Source: DASUPK01 sp963848955
Lineage (GTDB): Bacteria > Actinomycetota > Thermoleophilia > Solirubrobacterales > 70-9
Length of the DNA stretch: 64,000 nucleotides
Reading direction: 5' to 3'
Assembly (NCBI GenBank): GCA_963848955.1
Contig: CAWKFQ010000017.1
Location: 186,001-250,000 of the forward strand
In this document: positions 38,555 through 47,863 of the stretch, piece after piece
Numbering within the stretch: position 1 is the stretch's first letter
Layout: each line of letters begins with the position of its first letter
Notes under the pieces: generated by a model
The model's input: only the letters and a program-made list of their open reading frames with translations
What the model was told of the DNA's origin: nothing
Database searches by the model: none
Translations under genes and position numbers: made by a program

Positions 38555-38986
38555 CTAGACGCGCTCGACGACCTTCTTCACGGCCGGCTCGACGCGCTCG
38601 CGGTAGACGGGCTCGACGCGCCCACGCGCCTTGCGCGCCTGGCCGACGAGCTGATCGGTGACCTGGCGACGGACGTCCCCGCCCTTCGCTTCGGCCTTCT
38701 CCAGCTCGGCGGCGAGCCGCTTGCGCAGCGTCTCGATCTCGCCCTTGCGCCCCTCGGGGTCGCGGAGGGTCTGGACCCTCTTCTGGAGCGCGTCGATTTC
38801 ATGCGAGCGTGTCTCGGAGTTGGTCCACGTCTCGGCGGTGGTCCGAACGGTCTCGGCGACCGTCGGGCCCGCGCCAATCGCGACGTCCACGGCCTGCAGG
38901 GCCTGATCGGAAGGCTTGCGGCTGGCGGGCGTCGCTTCAGTCTTGGTCTGGGTCTGAGTCTTGGTGCTGCTGGTCTTAGTAGGCAT
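38555..38986 (-). CDS. Small coiled-coil protein with basic C-terminus (phasin/HbhA-like features)
   Basis: 143 residues from ATG 38986. A Thr/Lys/Ser/Gln-rich amino end (TSSTKTQTQTKTEATP) leads into a long predicted helix with heptad-like repeats (IDALQKRVQTLRDPEGRKGE, LRKRLAAELEKAEAKG). A basic end follows, ARKARGRVEPVYRERVEPAV. No catalytic motif. It resembles in layout, not clearly in sequence, phasins and heparin-binding haemagglutinins. The function is unknown. A bidirectional terminator follows 95 bases later. Confidence 0.6.
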   Translation of the reverse strand: MPTKTSSTKTQTQTKTEATPASRKPSDQALQAVDVAIGAGPTVAETVRTTAETWTNSETRSHEIDALQKRVQTLRDPEGRKGEIETLRKRLAAELEKAEAKGGDVRRQVTDQLVGQARKARGRVEPVYRERVEPAVKKVVERV

Positions 38987-39115
38987 CTCGGCTCTTGATC
39001 CCTTCAGCGTTGCTTGCGTCGGACTCGTCGCTTTCGGCGAGTTCGGCAGGCTAGCACCGAACACACGTTTTGGCGAACACATGTTCTTACCCCGCCCCAG
39101 GGACCGGTTACAGCG

Positions 39116-40204
39116 CTACCTGAACAGGGCGAGGAGGCGCCTCTCGCGAGCCGCCCCAACCCGCTCGACCCACTCCGCCGGGCTGTCCAGTTCCTCGGGG
39201 CGTGGCAACGCCTCCGGATCACTCCAGGCCCGGTTGAGGGTCCGGATTCCGTGGGTTCGCACGACCTCATCGGCGAAAGCCTTACCGCGGCGGTACTGAG
39301 CGAGCTTCATCTCGAGGCCGAGGACCTTGGAGACGATCGAGTCGAGCAGGCCCCGGCGGTCGCGGTCTCGCTCCAGGGCACGCCGCAGATCGGTGTAGCC
39401 GGAGTCGAGCTGGTCGCCGACGGCGTCCATGACGTGCTCCGCATAGCCCTCGACCAGTGTCATCGTCGCCGTCAGGCGGTCGATCACCCGGCGTTGGTCC
39501 TCAGGCAGGAGCAGCGTTGCGAGCTCGCCGCTCTTCACCGACCGGAGCAGCTCGCGAGGATTGAGACGCGCAAGCTTTCCGAGGATCTCGGTGGGCTTCA
39601 CTTCGAGGGCCGCCTTCTCGAAGAGCTCCTCAACGATTCCGCCGATGTACTCGCGCAGCCAGGGCACGGACGCGAAGTGAACGGCGTGAGTCGTCTCGTG
39701 GAGGGCGATCCAGCGCAGGAAGAGGTCGCGATTCACCTCGAGACGGGCTCTCGCGGAGGAGAGGTTCGGGCCGACGAAGAGCAGCCTTGGTGCCCGGGCG
39801 GGGCCGATCAGCGCGACGTCGTACTGCCCGATCACCCGCTGAGAGAGATAGCCGACCGCCAGACCGACCTCGGCCCCGGTCGCGGTGCGGACGATCGTCC
39901 GCTGGATACCCGCGACCCGGCCATTGTTCGAGCCTGAAACTCGGTTCTCGAGGTGCTCCTCGACCCTGGCGGAGAGATCCTGGAAGGACTCGAGGTTGAC
40001 TCGTGCCCACTCGGCTCGATCGACCAGCTCCGCCTCGGGCAATCGGCCCTTCGGGCGAAGCCCGGTATACCGGCGGACAAGGTGGGCGGCGCGGTCTGAC
40101 TCGGAGCGGAGCTCCTCTGCCGATCCGTCCCATCCCGGGCCGGACCCGGCGAGTGCGATGGCGAGCCGTTCGGCCAGGTTCCAGTCGACCAGACGCTCAG
40201 GCAT
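39116..40204 (-). CDS. Zinc-dependent metalloprotease, F420-biosynthesis-associated hydrolase family
   Basis: 362 residues from ATG 40204. The zinc motif H-E-x-x-H appears as HETTHAVHF, with a distant EGYAEHVMD that may supply the third ligand. LLFVGPNLSSARARLEVN and DLFLRWIALHETTHAVHFAS match the actinobacterial family labelled 'hydrolase, coenzyme F420 biosynthesis associated'. No transmembrane segment or signal is seen. The start overlaps the IMPase stop by 8 bases (ATGCCTGA), indicating coupled translation. The substrate is unknown and the F420 label comes only from gene co-occurrence. Confidence 0.8.
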   Translation of the reverse strand: MPERLVDWNLAERLAIALAGSGPGWDGSAEELRSESDRAAHLVRRYTGLRPKGRLPEAELVDRAEWARVNLESFQDLSARVEEHLENRVSGSNNGRVAGIQRTIVRTATGAEVGLAVGYLSQRVIGQYDVALIGPARAPRLLFVGPNLSSARARLEVNRDLFLRWIALHETTHAVHFASVPWLREYIGGIVEELFEKAALEVKPTEILGKLARLNPRELLRSVKSGELATLLLPEDQRRVIDRLTATMTLVEGYAEHVMDAVGDQLDSGYTDLRRALERDRDRRGLLDSIVSKVLGLEMKLAQYRRGKAFADEVVRTHGIRTLNRAWSDPEALPRPEELDSPAEWVERVGAARERRLLALFR

Positions 40205-41066
40205 GCACGGCGTCCTGGGCCTCGCGCAGCACGCGCAGGTCCTCGGCCGTCCGTGCTGCCGCGACGTCGTAGCGGGCGCCGAGGTCGAGGGGTGCGTCGG
40301 CGAGCCCGCCGCCGGCGAACTCGAGTGCGGCACCCGCGCACCTGGCGATCAGCTGGCCCGCGGCCGCGTCGACCGAGCGGGCGTTACGGGTGGTGATCAT
40401 GCCGTCGTAGCGGCCCGCCGCCACGTAGCAGAGGGCCACCGCGATCGAGCCCGGCACCCGGATCCGGTAGGTGCGGCCCTGAAGCAGCTCGGCCGCCTTC
40501 AAAACGCGCTCCGGCTTGGTCGCCTCGAGGGCGATCACCTCCAGTCCCTCGCCAGTGGCCACCTCCAGCGGGCGACCGTCCAGGAGCGCGTCGCCGTCAA
40601 TGCTGGCGACGAACTCCTCGCGCGCACCGAACTCGTAGACGTAGCCGAAGGTGACGTCGTCCATCGAGTCGCCGTCGGCGACCGCGACACTGAGGCTGTG
40701 CAGCGGAATCGTGCGGCGGGCGTTGAGCGACCCGTCGATCGGGTCGATGATCACTCGCAGGGATGAATCGCCGTTGCCGAAGGTGACCGATCCGCGCTCC
40801 TCCGACACGGCGGTGAACTCGTAACCCTGCCCATGGAGCGCCTCGAGCTCGGTGAAGACGGCGTCCTCGCAGAGGCGGTCGATCGCCAGCGTCCGGTCGC
40901 CGCCCGCGCCGACCTCCTCGTATTGCGTGCGCTCGGCGATGGTGCGGTGCTCCTCGAAGATCCCCCGCTGCACCTCGACGGCGCGACGGCAGGCGGCGGT
41001 CCACTGCTCGTCGCTCGGGGCTCCGGGGGCTGACGCCTGCGCCGGCTCGCCCCCTGGCTCAGACAT
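40197..41066 (-). CDS. Inositol monophosphatase family protein
   Basis: 289 residues from ATG 41066. The metal-site motifs are visible: the Glu pair in FTAVSEERGS, DPIDGSLN (normally D-P-I/L-D-G-T-x-N; the T is S here) and SVDAAAGQLIARCAGAALEF for the carboxyl W/S-D-x-A-A-G motif. The family includes inositol-1-phosphatase, fructose-1,6-bisphosphatase and PAP phosphatase; which one cannot be told. It is upstream partner to the metalloprotease and diverges from the UvrD/nuclease gene. Intact. Confidence 0.82.
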   Translation of the reverse strand: MSEPGGEPAQASAPGAPSDEQWTAACRRAVEVQRGIFEEHRTIAERTQYEEVGAGGDRTLAIDRLCEDAVFTELEALHGQGYEFTAVSEERGSVTFGNGDSSLRVIIDPIDGSLNARRTIPLHSLSVAVADGDSMDDVTFGYVYEFGAREEFVASIDGDALLDGRPLEVATGEGLEVIALEATKPERVLKAAELLQGRTYRIRVPGSIAVALCYVAAGRYDGMITTRNARSVDAAAGQLIARCAGAALEFAGGGLADAPLDLGARYDVAAARTAEDLRVLREAQDAVHA

Positions 41067-41156
41067 GGGCGACCACGCGGGCGAGGTTAGCGATTGACCT
41101 TGGGCGGCCCGCCAGGGAGATCGACTCGGCGGAGGCATCATCTAGCCTGAATTCGA

Positions 41157-44100
41157 ATGGGAGACGAGCGCGATCACGGGGGCCCGCGACTGAACGAGGG
41201 CCAGGAGGCCGTCGTCGCCAGCGACGAGGGCGCGCTGCTCGTATTGGGCGTTGCCGGGAGCGGCCGCACCGAGGCGCTCGCGCGCCGGCTCGCGCGCCTC
41301 GTCGGAGAGGCTGAGCGGGCCCTCGCCATGACGCGTTCGGTGGCTGCAGCTCGCCGCATCAGGCTGCGCGCCGAAGCGACCATCGAAACCGGCTACGAGG
41401 AGCTGGTCGTCCACACCCACCCGGTGGCGGCCGCGCGCCTGCTCCGCGAGCACGCGACCGAGGCCGAGGTCGATCCATTCTTCGAGTCCCTGAACCCGGC
41501 CGAGCGCTTGGCGATGCTGCTCGACCGGATCGACGAGTTGCCCCTGCGCAGGCACGAGATCCGGGGGAACCCGGCCGGGCTGCTCGCCCGGATCGTCGAG
41601 CGGATCGATGCCCTCAAGTCGGCCGGCGTGACGGCGGAGCGCTTCGGTCGCTGGGCCGACGAGCAGGCTGGAGGAACGCGCTCGGAGCGCGACTCCGCCG
41701 CCAGGGAGCGCGAATTCGCGGAGATCTACGAGCTCCATGACTCGATGCTGCGGTCGGCCGGCGCGATGGACGACATCGACGGCGTGCTCGAGCTGACCAG
41801 GCTGCTCGGCGAGCGGCCGGCGCTCACGGCGGCGATCGCCGAGCGCTTCCCTCACCTGATCGTCGACGAACTCGAGGACGCGTGTCCCGCGGAGCGCTCG
41901 CTGATCGAGGCCCTCGCGCGCGGCGCCGCCTCCACGGTCGCTCTCCTGCGACGACGACCAGGGGCGGGGGCCCTGCGATGCGGCGGCGGCCTGGGCCCGG
42001 CAGGCGATCGATGCGAGCGAGGTCAAGCTCGAGCCGAGCTGGCGCTACGGCGGAGACCTCCTCGATGCAGCGCATGCCGTGGTGGCGCCCGCGGCGCCGG
42101 GGAGCCGACGTCCCACGCCGGGCGGCCGGGCCGCCGACGCGGGTGCGCTTCTGGTGCGGCACCAACGAACGCGCCGAGGCCCAGGCGGTGGCACGTGACA
42201 TCGAGGGCGCGCTCGCGGCGGGCGAGGTGAAGATGGACCGGATCTGCGTGGCTGTGCCTCGGGGCGGCGGCCCCGCCCGGGCGATCGCCGCAGCGCTCGA
42301 GGAGCGGCGCGTGCCCTACCGCCTGACCGGCCCGGGCGCTTTCTTCCAGCGCCCCGAGATCCGGGACGTGATCGCCTGGCTCCGCCTGCTGGCGGACCCG
42401 ACCGACGCCGCGGCGGCGGTCCGGGCTCTCAGCCGGCCGCCCGTAGAGCTCCGCTCCGTCGACCTCGCCCGATGCACGACGATCGCCCGCCGCCGCAAGC
42501 TCGACATGGTCTCTGCGCTGGAGGCCTCGCTGGAGAGCCCGCAGATCCCACCTGAGGCCCGCGACCGGATCAGGGAGTTCCTCCAGCTCCACCGCGCCGC
42601 GGCCCGAGCGATGGGCGAGATGCGGGCCGACGTCTTCGTTCGCAGGCTGATCGAGAGGATCGGCTTCCGCCGTCATCGGCTCTTCGCCGCCCACCCCGAG
42701 GCGGCGGAGCGGCTCCGCAACCTGTCGCGGCTCGGCGAGCTGGCGGAGGCCTGGACCCGGCGAGAGCCAGGCGGTTCGAACCGCGACTTCGTCCGCTACC
42801 TCGTTGCGGTGTCGGAGGCCGGGGTCGCGCCCGTCGAGGAGCAGAACGAGCCGATCGCCGACGCGATCAAGGTGATGCCGCTGGAGCGGACCAAAGGGCT
42901 CGAGTTCGCGCGGGTCTATGTCGTCGGCCTGCACGCCGGAGTCGTGCCGGGCTCGGCTCCCGCCGGCCCGCCCGCCGTACCCGCTGGGGTTGGAGGCCCC
43001 ACGCCCTCACACGAGGAGGAGTCGAGGCGCCTGCTCTACATCGCCATGACCAGGGCGACCCAGGACCTCGTGCTGACACGGCCGGCCGCGACCGAGGCCG
43101 GCGACGGCCGGCCGTCCCCGTTCTACGAGGACGCCCGCGCCGTTCTCGACGCCCCCGAGCAGCAGCACGGCGAGGAGCTCTTCGGCCCCGCCGAGGGCCT
43201 GCAGGCCACCTATCGGATGATCCAGGACGAGGTGCTCGAGGAGGCCTGGCGCGCCGGCGGCAAGCTCCGCGAGCCCAGGCTCGACACCTACGTCGACGTC
43301 AACCGGGCGGTGGCCCGCTTCCTCGAGCTGGTCAAGCTCGCCGGGCTGATCCAGGGGTCGAGTGAGGAGCCGGTCTCCGACTCACTCGCCGTGGTCAACG
43401 ACCTGCTCGAGCAGGCGATCTCCCCCGAGCAGCAGGCGGCGCTGCGCGACTCGGGGCTCGACGCCTACCTGCTCGATGAGGAGGGCGCGGCCAAGCGGCG
43501 GCGAGAGCTGATCGCCAAGCGCGACGAGCCATCTCTCGAGGCGTTCCTGCCGCGCCGCGGCGAGGGCCTCGCACTCTCAGCCACAGACATCGAGCTCTAC
43601 CGGACCTGTCCGCTCAAATACAAGTTCGCACGCGTCTTCGGCATCCCGCAGGAGACGACCATCAACCAGCGCTTCGGGATCGTCATCCACCAGGTGCTGG
43701 AGCGATTCCACGGCCAGCAGCCATCACCAGCGGAGGCGGACACCGGCCCCGGATCGAGCGACGCCGGCAGCCTCGAGCGCCTCATGGGGCTGTTCGCGGC
43801 AGCCTGGCGGCGCTCGGGATTCGGCGAGTCCGACGACGAGCTCCAGTTCCGCGAGAAGGCGATCGAGGCGCTGCATCGCTACCACGCCCGCGAGGTAGCG
43901 AGCGGCTCTCACCCCCGCTGGGTCGAGCGCAAGTTCGACTTCCGCATCGGGCCTCACCACCTGCGCGGCCGGGTGGACCGCGTCGATGAGCTGCCCAGCG
44001 GTGGCTACGAGCTGATCGACTACAAGACCGGCGACCCGAAGCCCCAGCGGGAGCTCGAGTCCGACGTGCAGCTTGCGATCTACAGGCTCGCCGCCCGCGA

Positions 44101-44317
44101 AGCCTGGCGCCTGGAGGGAGCGGCCGGGAGCTACTGGTACGTCCTCGCCGACGAGAAGGTCGCGGTCGGGGGCTCACCGGACGACCTGGAGCGGGTCGAG
44201 GGAGTCGTGCTGGAAGTCGGGGAGGGCATCCTCGGACAGGATTTCGAGCCCCGCCCCTCGCCCGAGATCTGCTCCTGGTGCGATTTTCGCTTGATTTGCC
44301 CTGCCTCTGAAGCCTGA
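41157..44317 (+). CDS. UvrD-like helicase fused to RecB-family Fe-S nuclease, Walker A Lys replaced
   Basis: About 1050 residues after correcting +1 shifts near 41953 and 42138. The helicase part shows Walker A GVAGSGRTEAL (Arg where Lys is essential in active motors), a motif-II-like IVDELEDACPAE (normally DEFQD), KGLEFARVYVVGLHAGVVP and ESRRLLYIAMTRAT. The carboxyl part is a PD-(D/E)xK nuclease (GRVDRVDEL, then YELIDYKTG) with four cysteines in AddB style (YRTCPLKYKF; ICSWCDFRLICP), implying a 4Fe-4S cluster. The layout is that of AdnA/AdnB or AddB end-resection subunits. A partner motor subunit is not in view. Confidence 0.85.
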
Positions 44318-44330
44318 TTCGCGGGCTAAC

Positions 44331-44365
44331 TGTACATTTGTACAGAAATGTGGTACATTTGTACA
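44331..44365 (+). promoter_or_regulatory. Promoter with two tandem TetR operators before the SMR gene
   Basis: TGTACATTTGTACA (44331-44344) is repeated with one change as GGTACATTTGTACA (44352-44365); centres are 21 bases apart, two helical turns. TGTACA (44331-44336) and TACATT (44354-44359), 17 bases apart, can serve as -35 and -10 boxes, so the operators cover both. The ATG follows at 44370, which would make a leaderless or nearly leaderless transcript. Confidence 0.7.
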
Positions 44366-44369
44366 CATC

Positions 44370-44693
44370 ATGTTGGCGTGGACCTATCTCTCAGCGGCGA
44401 TCGCAACCGAGGTGGTCGGCACCGTGTTCCTGCGGTACACCGACGGCTTCACGCGGCCCGCTCCCTCGATCCTCGTGATCGTCACCTACGCCGCCTCCCT
44501 CTGGCTGACGGCGCTGGCGCTGAAGCAGCTCGAGATCAGCCTTGCCTACGCGGTCTGGGCGGGCGTCGGGACGGCGGCTGTGGCAGTGATCGGCATGGCC
44601 GCCCTCGGCGAGTCGGTGAACGCGCTCAAGCTCGCCAGCATCGCGCTGGTGATCGGGGGCGTCGTCGGGCTCAACCTCTCCGGTGCCAACTAG
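44370..44693 (+). CDS. Small multidrug resistance (SMR/EmrE-like) transporter
   Basis: 107 residues with four transmembrane helices. The proton/drug-binding Glu lies in helix 1 (AAIATEVVGTVFLRYTDGF), and helix 3-4 sequences (YAVWAGVGTAAVAVIGM, ASIALVIGGVVGLNLSG) match the family. SMR proteins work as antiparallel dimers that exchange protons for cationic drugs or guanidinium. It lies 10 bases upstream of a TetR gene and is controlled by the doubled palindrome immediately before its ATG. Intact. Confidence 0.9.
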   Translation: MLAWTYLSAAIATEVVGTVFLRYTDGFTRPAPSILVIVTYAASLWLTALALKQLEISLAYAVWAGVGTAAVAVIGMAALGESVNALKLASIALVIGGVVGLNLSGAN

Positions 44694-44703
44694 TCTCTCG
44701 CCA

Positions 44704-45285
44704 ATGGCCGAGTTGGCAACGGCGAGTCGCCGCGAGCAGATCATCGAGGCCGCCCTTCGCGTGATCGGCCGCTCCGGGACCCAGGCCGTGACCCACCGCG
44801 CCGTCGCCGAGGAGGCGGGAGTCCCGCTCGGGTCGACGACCTACTACTTCGAGTCCAAGGACGACTTGCTCCGGCAGGCGCTCGAGCACGTCGCGGCCAG
44901 TGAGGTCGATCGCTACCGCGACCTCGGTGATGAGCTCCGCATGGTGAAGTCGCCGCGCGAACTGGCGGACCGTCTGATCGACAAGCTCGTCGCGGCTGTG
45001 CAGGACCGAACCTCCTATATCGCCGAGTACGAGCTCTGGCTCGAGGCCGGGCGGCGGCCGGAGCTCCGCGAAGCGGCGCAGAGCTGGTGCGATGCCGAGC
45101 AGCGCTCGGTCGCCGGCGGGATGGAGGCACTGGGCAGCGCGGACCCCCCGATCGACGCGAGCCTCGTGGTCGCCGCCCTCGACGGCCTCGGCGAGCGGGT
45201 CCTCGCCCGCGAGGACGATCCGGCGCAGGCCGCGGAGGAGTTCAGGCCCGAGCTTCGGCGGCTGATCGAGCGCCTGGTCGGCTGA
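44704..45285 (+). CDS. TetR-family regulator of the SMR pump
   Basis: 193 residues from ATG 44704. The DNA-binding helix-turn-helix is typical: REQIIEAALRVIGRSGTQAV, THRAVAEEAGVPLGSTTYYF, then ESKDDLLRQALEHV. The carboxyl ligand domain is unremarkable. Being co-transcribed 10 bases behind the pump, it most probably binds the GTACA/TGTAC dyads at 44331-44365 and represses both genes. The inducer is unknown. Confidence 0.87.
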   Translation: MAELATASRREQIIEAALRVIGRSGTQAVTHRAVAEEAGVPLGSTTYYFESKDDLLRQALEHVAASEVDRYRDLGDELRMVKSPRELADRLIDKLVAAVQDRTSYIAEYELWLEAGRRPELREAAQSWCDAEQRSVAGGMEALGSADPPIDASLVVAALDGLGERVLAREDDPAQAAEEFRPELRRLIERLVG

Positions 45286-46149
45286 CTAGCCGTCGCCCTG
45301 CTGGCGCAGATAGCGCTCGAAGTCGCGCGCCAGCGACTCGCCCGAGGGCACGTCGTCCTCGACGTCCAGCCGCTCGGCCTGCTCCTCCTCGAGACGCCTG
45401 ACGAGCTCCTCGATCTCAGGGTTCGCCGCGACCGCTCGGCTCACCTGGCTCTCGTAGGAGTCGGTCTCCTCCTCCAGGCCCGAGGCCTCGACGGCCACGC
45501 CGACCAGTCCCTCGAGCCGGCGCAGCAGCGCCAGCGCCGCCTTCGGGTTGGGGACGGCAGCGACGTAGTGGGGCACCGCCGCCCAGAGGCTGGCTGAGGG
45601 AATGCCCCGCCGGCCACAGGCGTCATGGAGCACGCCGACGACCCCGGTCGGCCCCTCGTAGTTCGAGCGAGCCAGATCGAGCTGGTCCACCAATTCCTCG
45701 TCGGAGGCCAGGCCCGTGATCGGCACCGGGAGCGTGTGGGCGACGTCGGCGATCAGCGCACCGAGCGTGATAACCATCTCAACGCCGAGGATCTCGGCGG
45801 TCTCCGCGATCCCGTCGGCGAAGGTCCGCCAGCGCAGGTTCGGCTCGGTGCCGGCGAGGAAGAGCAGGTCGCGCTCGGCCCCCGCCGGCGTGGCGGCGAG
45901 CAGGACGTTGCCGGGCCACTCGATCTCGCGCGTCTGGCCCTCGGTCATGCTGATCGTCGGGCGGTTCGCCTGGAAGTCGAAGAACTCCTCCGGATCGACC
46001 TGGGCGATCAGGTCGGCGTCGAGGGATTCCGCGGCCGTAGCGAGCGCGGTGGTGGCGGCGCCGGCGGCGTCATTCCAGCCGGCGAACGCAGCGACAAGAA
46101 CGGGAGATCGGAGCTCCGGTGGCTCGGCCTCCCAGGCGAGCGCGTCCAT
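45286..46149 (-). CDS. PAC2-family protein (proteasome-assembly-chaperone-like)
   Basis: 287 residues. SPVLVAAFAGWNDAAGAATT at the start, VITLGALIADVAHTLPVPIT and CGRRGIPSASLWAAVPHYVA are characteristic of the actinobacterial/archaeal PAC2 family. In eukaryotes PAC2 helps assemble proteasomes; in actinobacteria the role is unproven. The last 70 residues are acidic and helical. It is a second gene here, with pafBC, whose relatives are tied to the Pup-proteasome system, though no proteasome gene is present. It converges on tetR and diverges from an OB/HD gene. Confidence 0.85.
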   Translation of the reverse strand: MDALAWEAEPPELRSPVLVAAFAGWNDAAGAATTALATAAESLDADLIAQVDPEEFFDFQANRPTISMTEGQTREIEWPGNVLLAATPAGAERDLLFLAGTEPNLRWRTFADGIAETAEILGVEMVITLGALIADVAHTLPVPITGLASDEELVDQLDLARSNYEGPTGVVGVLHDACGRRGIPSASLWAAVPHYVAAVPNPKAALALLRRLEGLVGVAVEASGLEEETDSYESQVSRAVAANPEIEELVRRLEEEQAERLDVEDDVPSGESLARDFERYLRQQGDG

Positions 46150-46212
46150 CGTTCGAGACTAGCGAGTCGGGGACCTCGAGGTGTCCGGTCGACTTTGGAG
46201 ACTCAACGGCTG

Positions 46213-47100
46213 GTGGAGGCAACCGCGGAAAAGACACGGATCGCCGAGCTGCGGCCCGGCCAGCGCTTCAGCGGGGTCTACGCCTGCGTGCGCAAGGACC
46301 GCCTCTCCGCCCGCAACGGCTCGATCTACCTCTCGATGGAACTGCGCGACCGCAGCGGATCGATCCCGGCGCGCGCATTCCGGGAGGTCGACCGCCTCGC
46401 GGGGCGCTTCGAGCGGGGTGATGCGATTCGCGTCTCCGGCCGGGTGGAGCGCTTCCGCGGGGAGCTGGTGGCCGAGGTCGAGGAAATCCAGTCCATCGAG
46501 CCGGCTCAGCTCGACCCCGCCGACTTCCTACCCGCCGCGTACCGCGACGCCGAGGAGCTCGAGGGCTTCCTCGAGCACCTGACGCGCGAGGTCCACGACC
46601 CGGCGCTGCGCCAGGTGGTCGAGCGGATCCTGTTCACCGATCCCGTCGGCCCGGAGTTTCGCCGCGCGCCGTGCACCCGCGCCGGCCATCACGCCTACGT
46701 CGGTGGGCTGGTCGAGCACACGGTCGCGGTGGCAACGTTGGTGCTCGAGGTCTGCCAGCTGCATCCGCGCCTGGACTCGGACCTGCTGATGGCCGCGGCG
46801 CTCCTCCACGACGTCGGCAAGTCGCGCGAGTTCACCTATGGGGCCGAGTTTGGGATCACCGAGGAGGGACGCCTGGTGGGGCACTTGGCGCTGGGCGCCG
46901 AAATCGTGGGCTCGGCTGCGGGAGATCTGCCATCGGAGCGCCGCGCGGCGCTTCTCAACTGCCTGCTCTCGCACCACGGCGCGGAGGGAGTCCGTGGCGC
47001 CTCCGGTGGTCGCGGCTTCGCCATCCCGGAGGCGCTCGCCCTCTACCGGCTGAACTCCCTCGACGCCGGCGTCAAGGGCGCCCTCGAGCAGGGCCTCTAG
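46213..47100 (+). CDS. OB-fold/HD-domain protein, second YhaM-like paralogue
   Basis: 295 residues from GTG 46213 (a TTG at 46195 is in frame). The OB-fold reads FSGVYACVRKDRLSARNGSI, YLSMELRDRSGSIPARAF and VSGRVERFRGELVAEVEEIQ. The HD domain has GGLVEHTVAVATLVLE, AALLHDVGKSREFTYG, HLALGAEIVG and CLLSHHGAEGVRGASGG. All HD metal residues are present. It resembles the product of 1321-2334 only in layout. A 3'-5' nuclease activity on RNA or DNA is expected. It converges with a TauE/SafE half-gene, with the stops overlapping. Confidence 0.82.
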   Translation: MEATAEKTRIAELRPGQRFSGVYACVRKDRLSARNGSIYLSMELRDRSGSIPARAFREVDRLAGRFERGDAIRVSGRVERFRGELVAEVEEIQSIEPAQLDPADFLPAAYRDAEELEGFLEHLTREVHDPALRQVVERILFTDPVGPEFRRAPCTRAGHHAYVGGLVEHTVAVATLVLEVCQLHPRLDSDLLMAAALLHDVGKSREFTYGAEFGITEEGRLVGHLALGAEIVGSAAGDLPSERRAALLNCLLSHHGAEGVRGASGGRGFAIPEALALYRLNSLDAGVKGALEQGL

Positions 47101-47477
47101 CCGGGCTCGCGGGCCGGCCGGAGGGCCCGGAACACGAGCTGCGTGGCGATCACCAGCGCCAGGCCGGCGAAGATCAGCTCCAGCGCCCGCTGGGAGATCT
47201 CGTTGGAGGTCACGACGCCGATGGCCACCCCGAGCGGGGAGAGTGCGCCGATCACCAGGCCGTCGCGCACCCGCACGTTGCCGTAGCCGCGCTGGCGCCA
47301 GACGGCCACCAGCGCCACCGGGACGATCGCCAGCAGCGAGGTGGCCTCCGCCCTCACCTGGGTCTCGTCCATGAAGATCACGAGGGCGGGGACGAAGAGG
47401 ACGCCGCCGCCGACGCCGAGCAGGCCGCCGACCATGCCGCCGGCGAAGCCCAGGATTGCCGCGGCGATCTCGCTCAT
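47097..47477 (-). CDS. TauE/SafE-family half-size membrane protein, second half
   Basis: 126 residues with about four hydrophobic helices and the family's glycine motif near the start: ILGFAGGMVGGLLGVGGGVL. Normal TauE/SafE (DUF81) transporters are about 250 residues with two such repeats. Here the repeats are two separate genes joined by ATGA (this start at 47477, the upstream stop at 47474-47476). They probably form a heteromer that works as one sulfite/organosulfonate-type transporter. The substrate is unknown. Confidence 0.8.
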   Translation of the reverse strand: MSEIAAAILGFAGGMVGGLLGVGGGVLFVPALVIFMDETQVRAEATSLLAIVPVALVAVWRQRGYGNVRVRDGLVIGALSPLGVAIGVVTSNEISQRALELIFAGLALVIATQLVFRALRPAREPG

Positions 47478-47842
47478 GGCACGATCAGCTCGATCGCGAT
47501 CGCGACCAGGAGCGCGGCGAAGAGCAGGGAGATGAAGCGCTCCGGGATGCGCTGCTGGAGGGCGGTGCCGACGAATGCGCCGGCGATCGCGGGGACACCG
47601 ACCAGTGCGGCGTTCGAGGGATCGACGTTCCCGTAGAAGGCCTGCAGCGTGACCGCGACGGCCGCGATCACCACGATCGCCATCATGCTCGTGCCGGTGG
47701 CCTCGCGCGCGCCGTAACCCAGCCAGATGATCAGCAGGGGGACGATCACGCTGCCTCCGCCGACCCCGAGCAGCCCGCTGAAAACGCCGCCCGCCGTCCC
47801 GATGGCCGCCAGCTTCAATGTGCGCGGGGCCGGGGTCGGCAT
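47474..47842 (-). CDS. TauE/SafE-family half-size membrane protein, first half
   Basis: 122 residues from ATG 47842. It carries the same repeat signature (GTAGGVFSGLLGVGGGSVIV) with four hydrophobic segments and ends in VAIAIELIVP. It is translated just before the second half-gene with a 4-base overlap. No frame interruption by a single base would fuse them cleanly, because each half has its own normal start and end. It diverges from the trehalose-phosphatase gene. Confidence 0.8.
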   Translation of the reverse strand: MPTPAPRTLKLAAIGTAGGVFSGLLGVGGGSVIVPLLIIWLGYGAREATGTSMMAIVVIAAVAVTLQAFYGNVDPSNAALVGVPAIAGAFVGTALQQRIPERFISLLFAALLVAIAIELIVP

Positions 47843-47863
47843 GGCGGGCGATACTAGAGGGCG

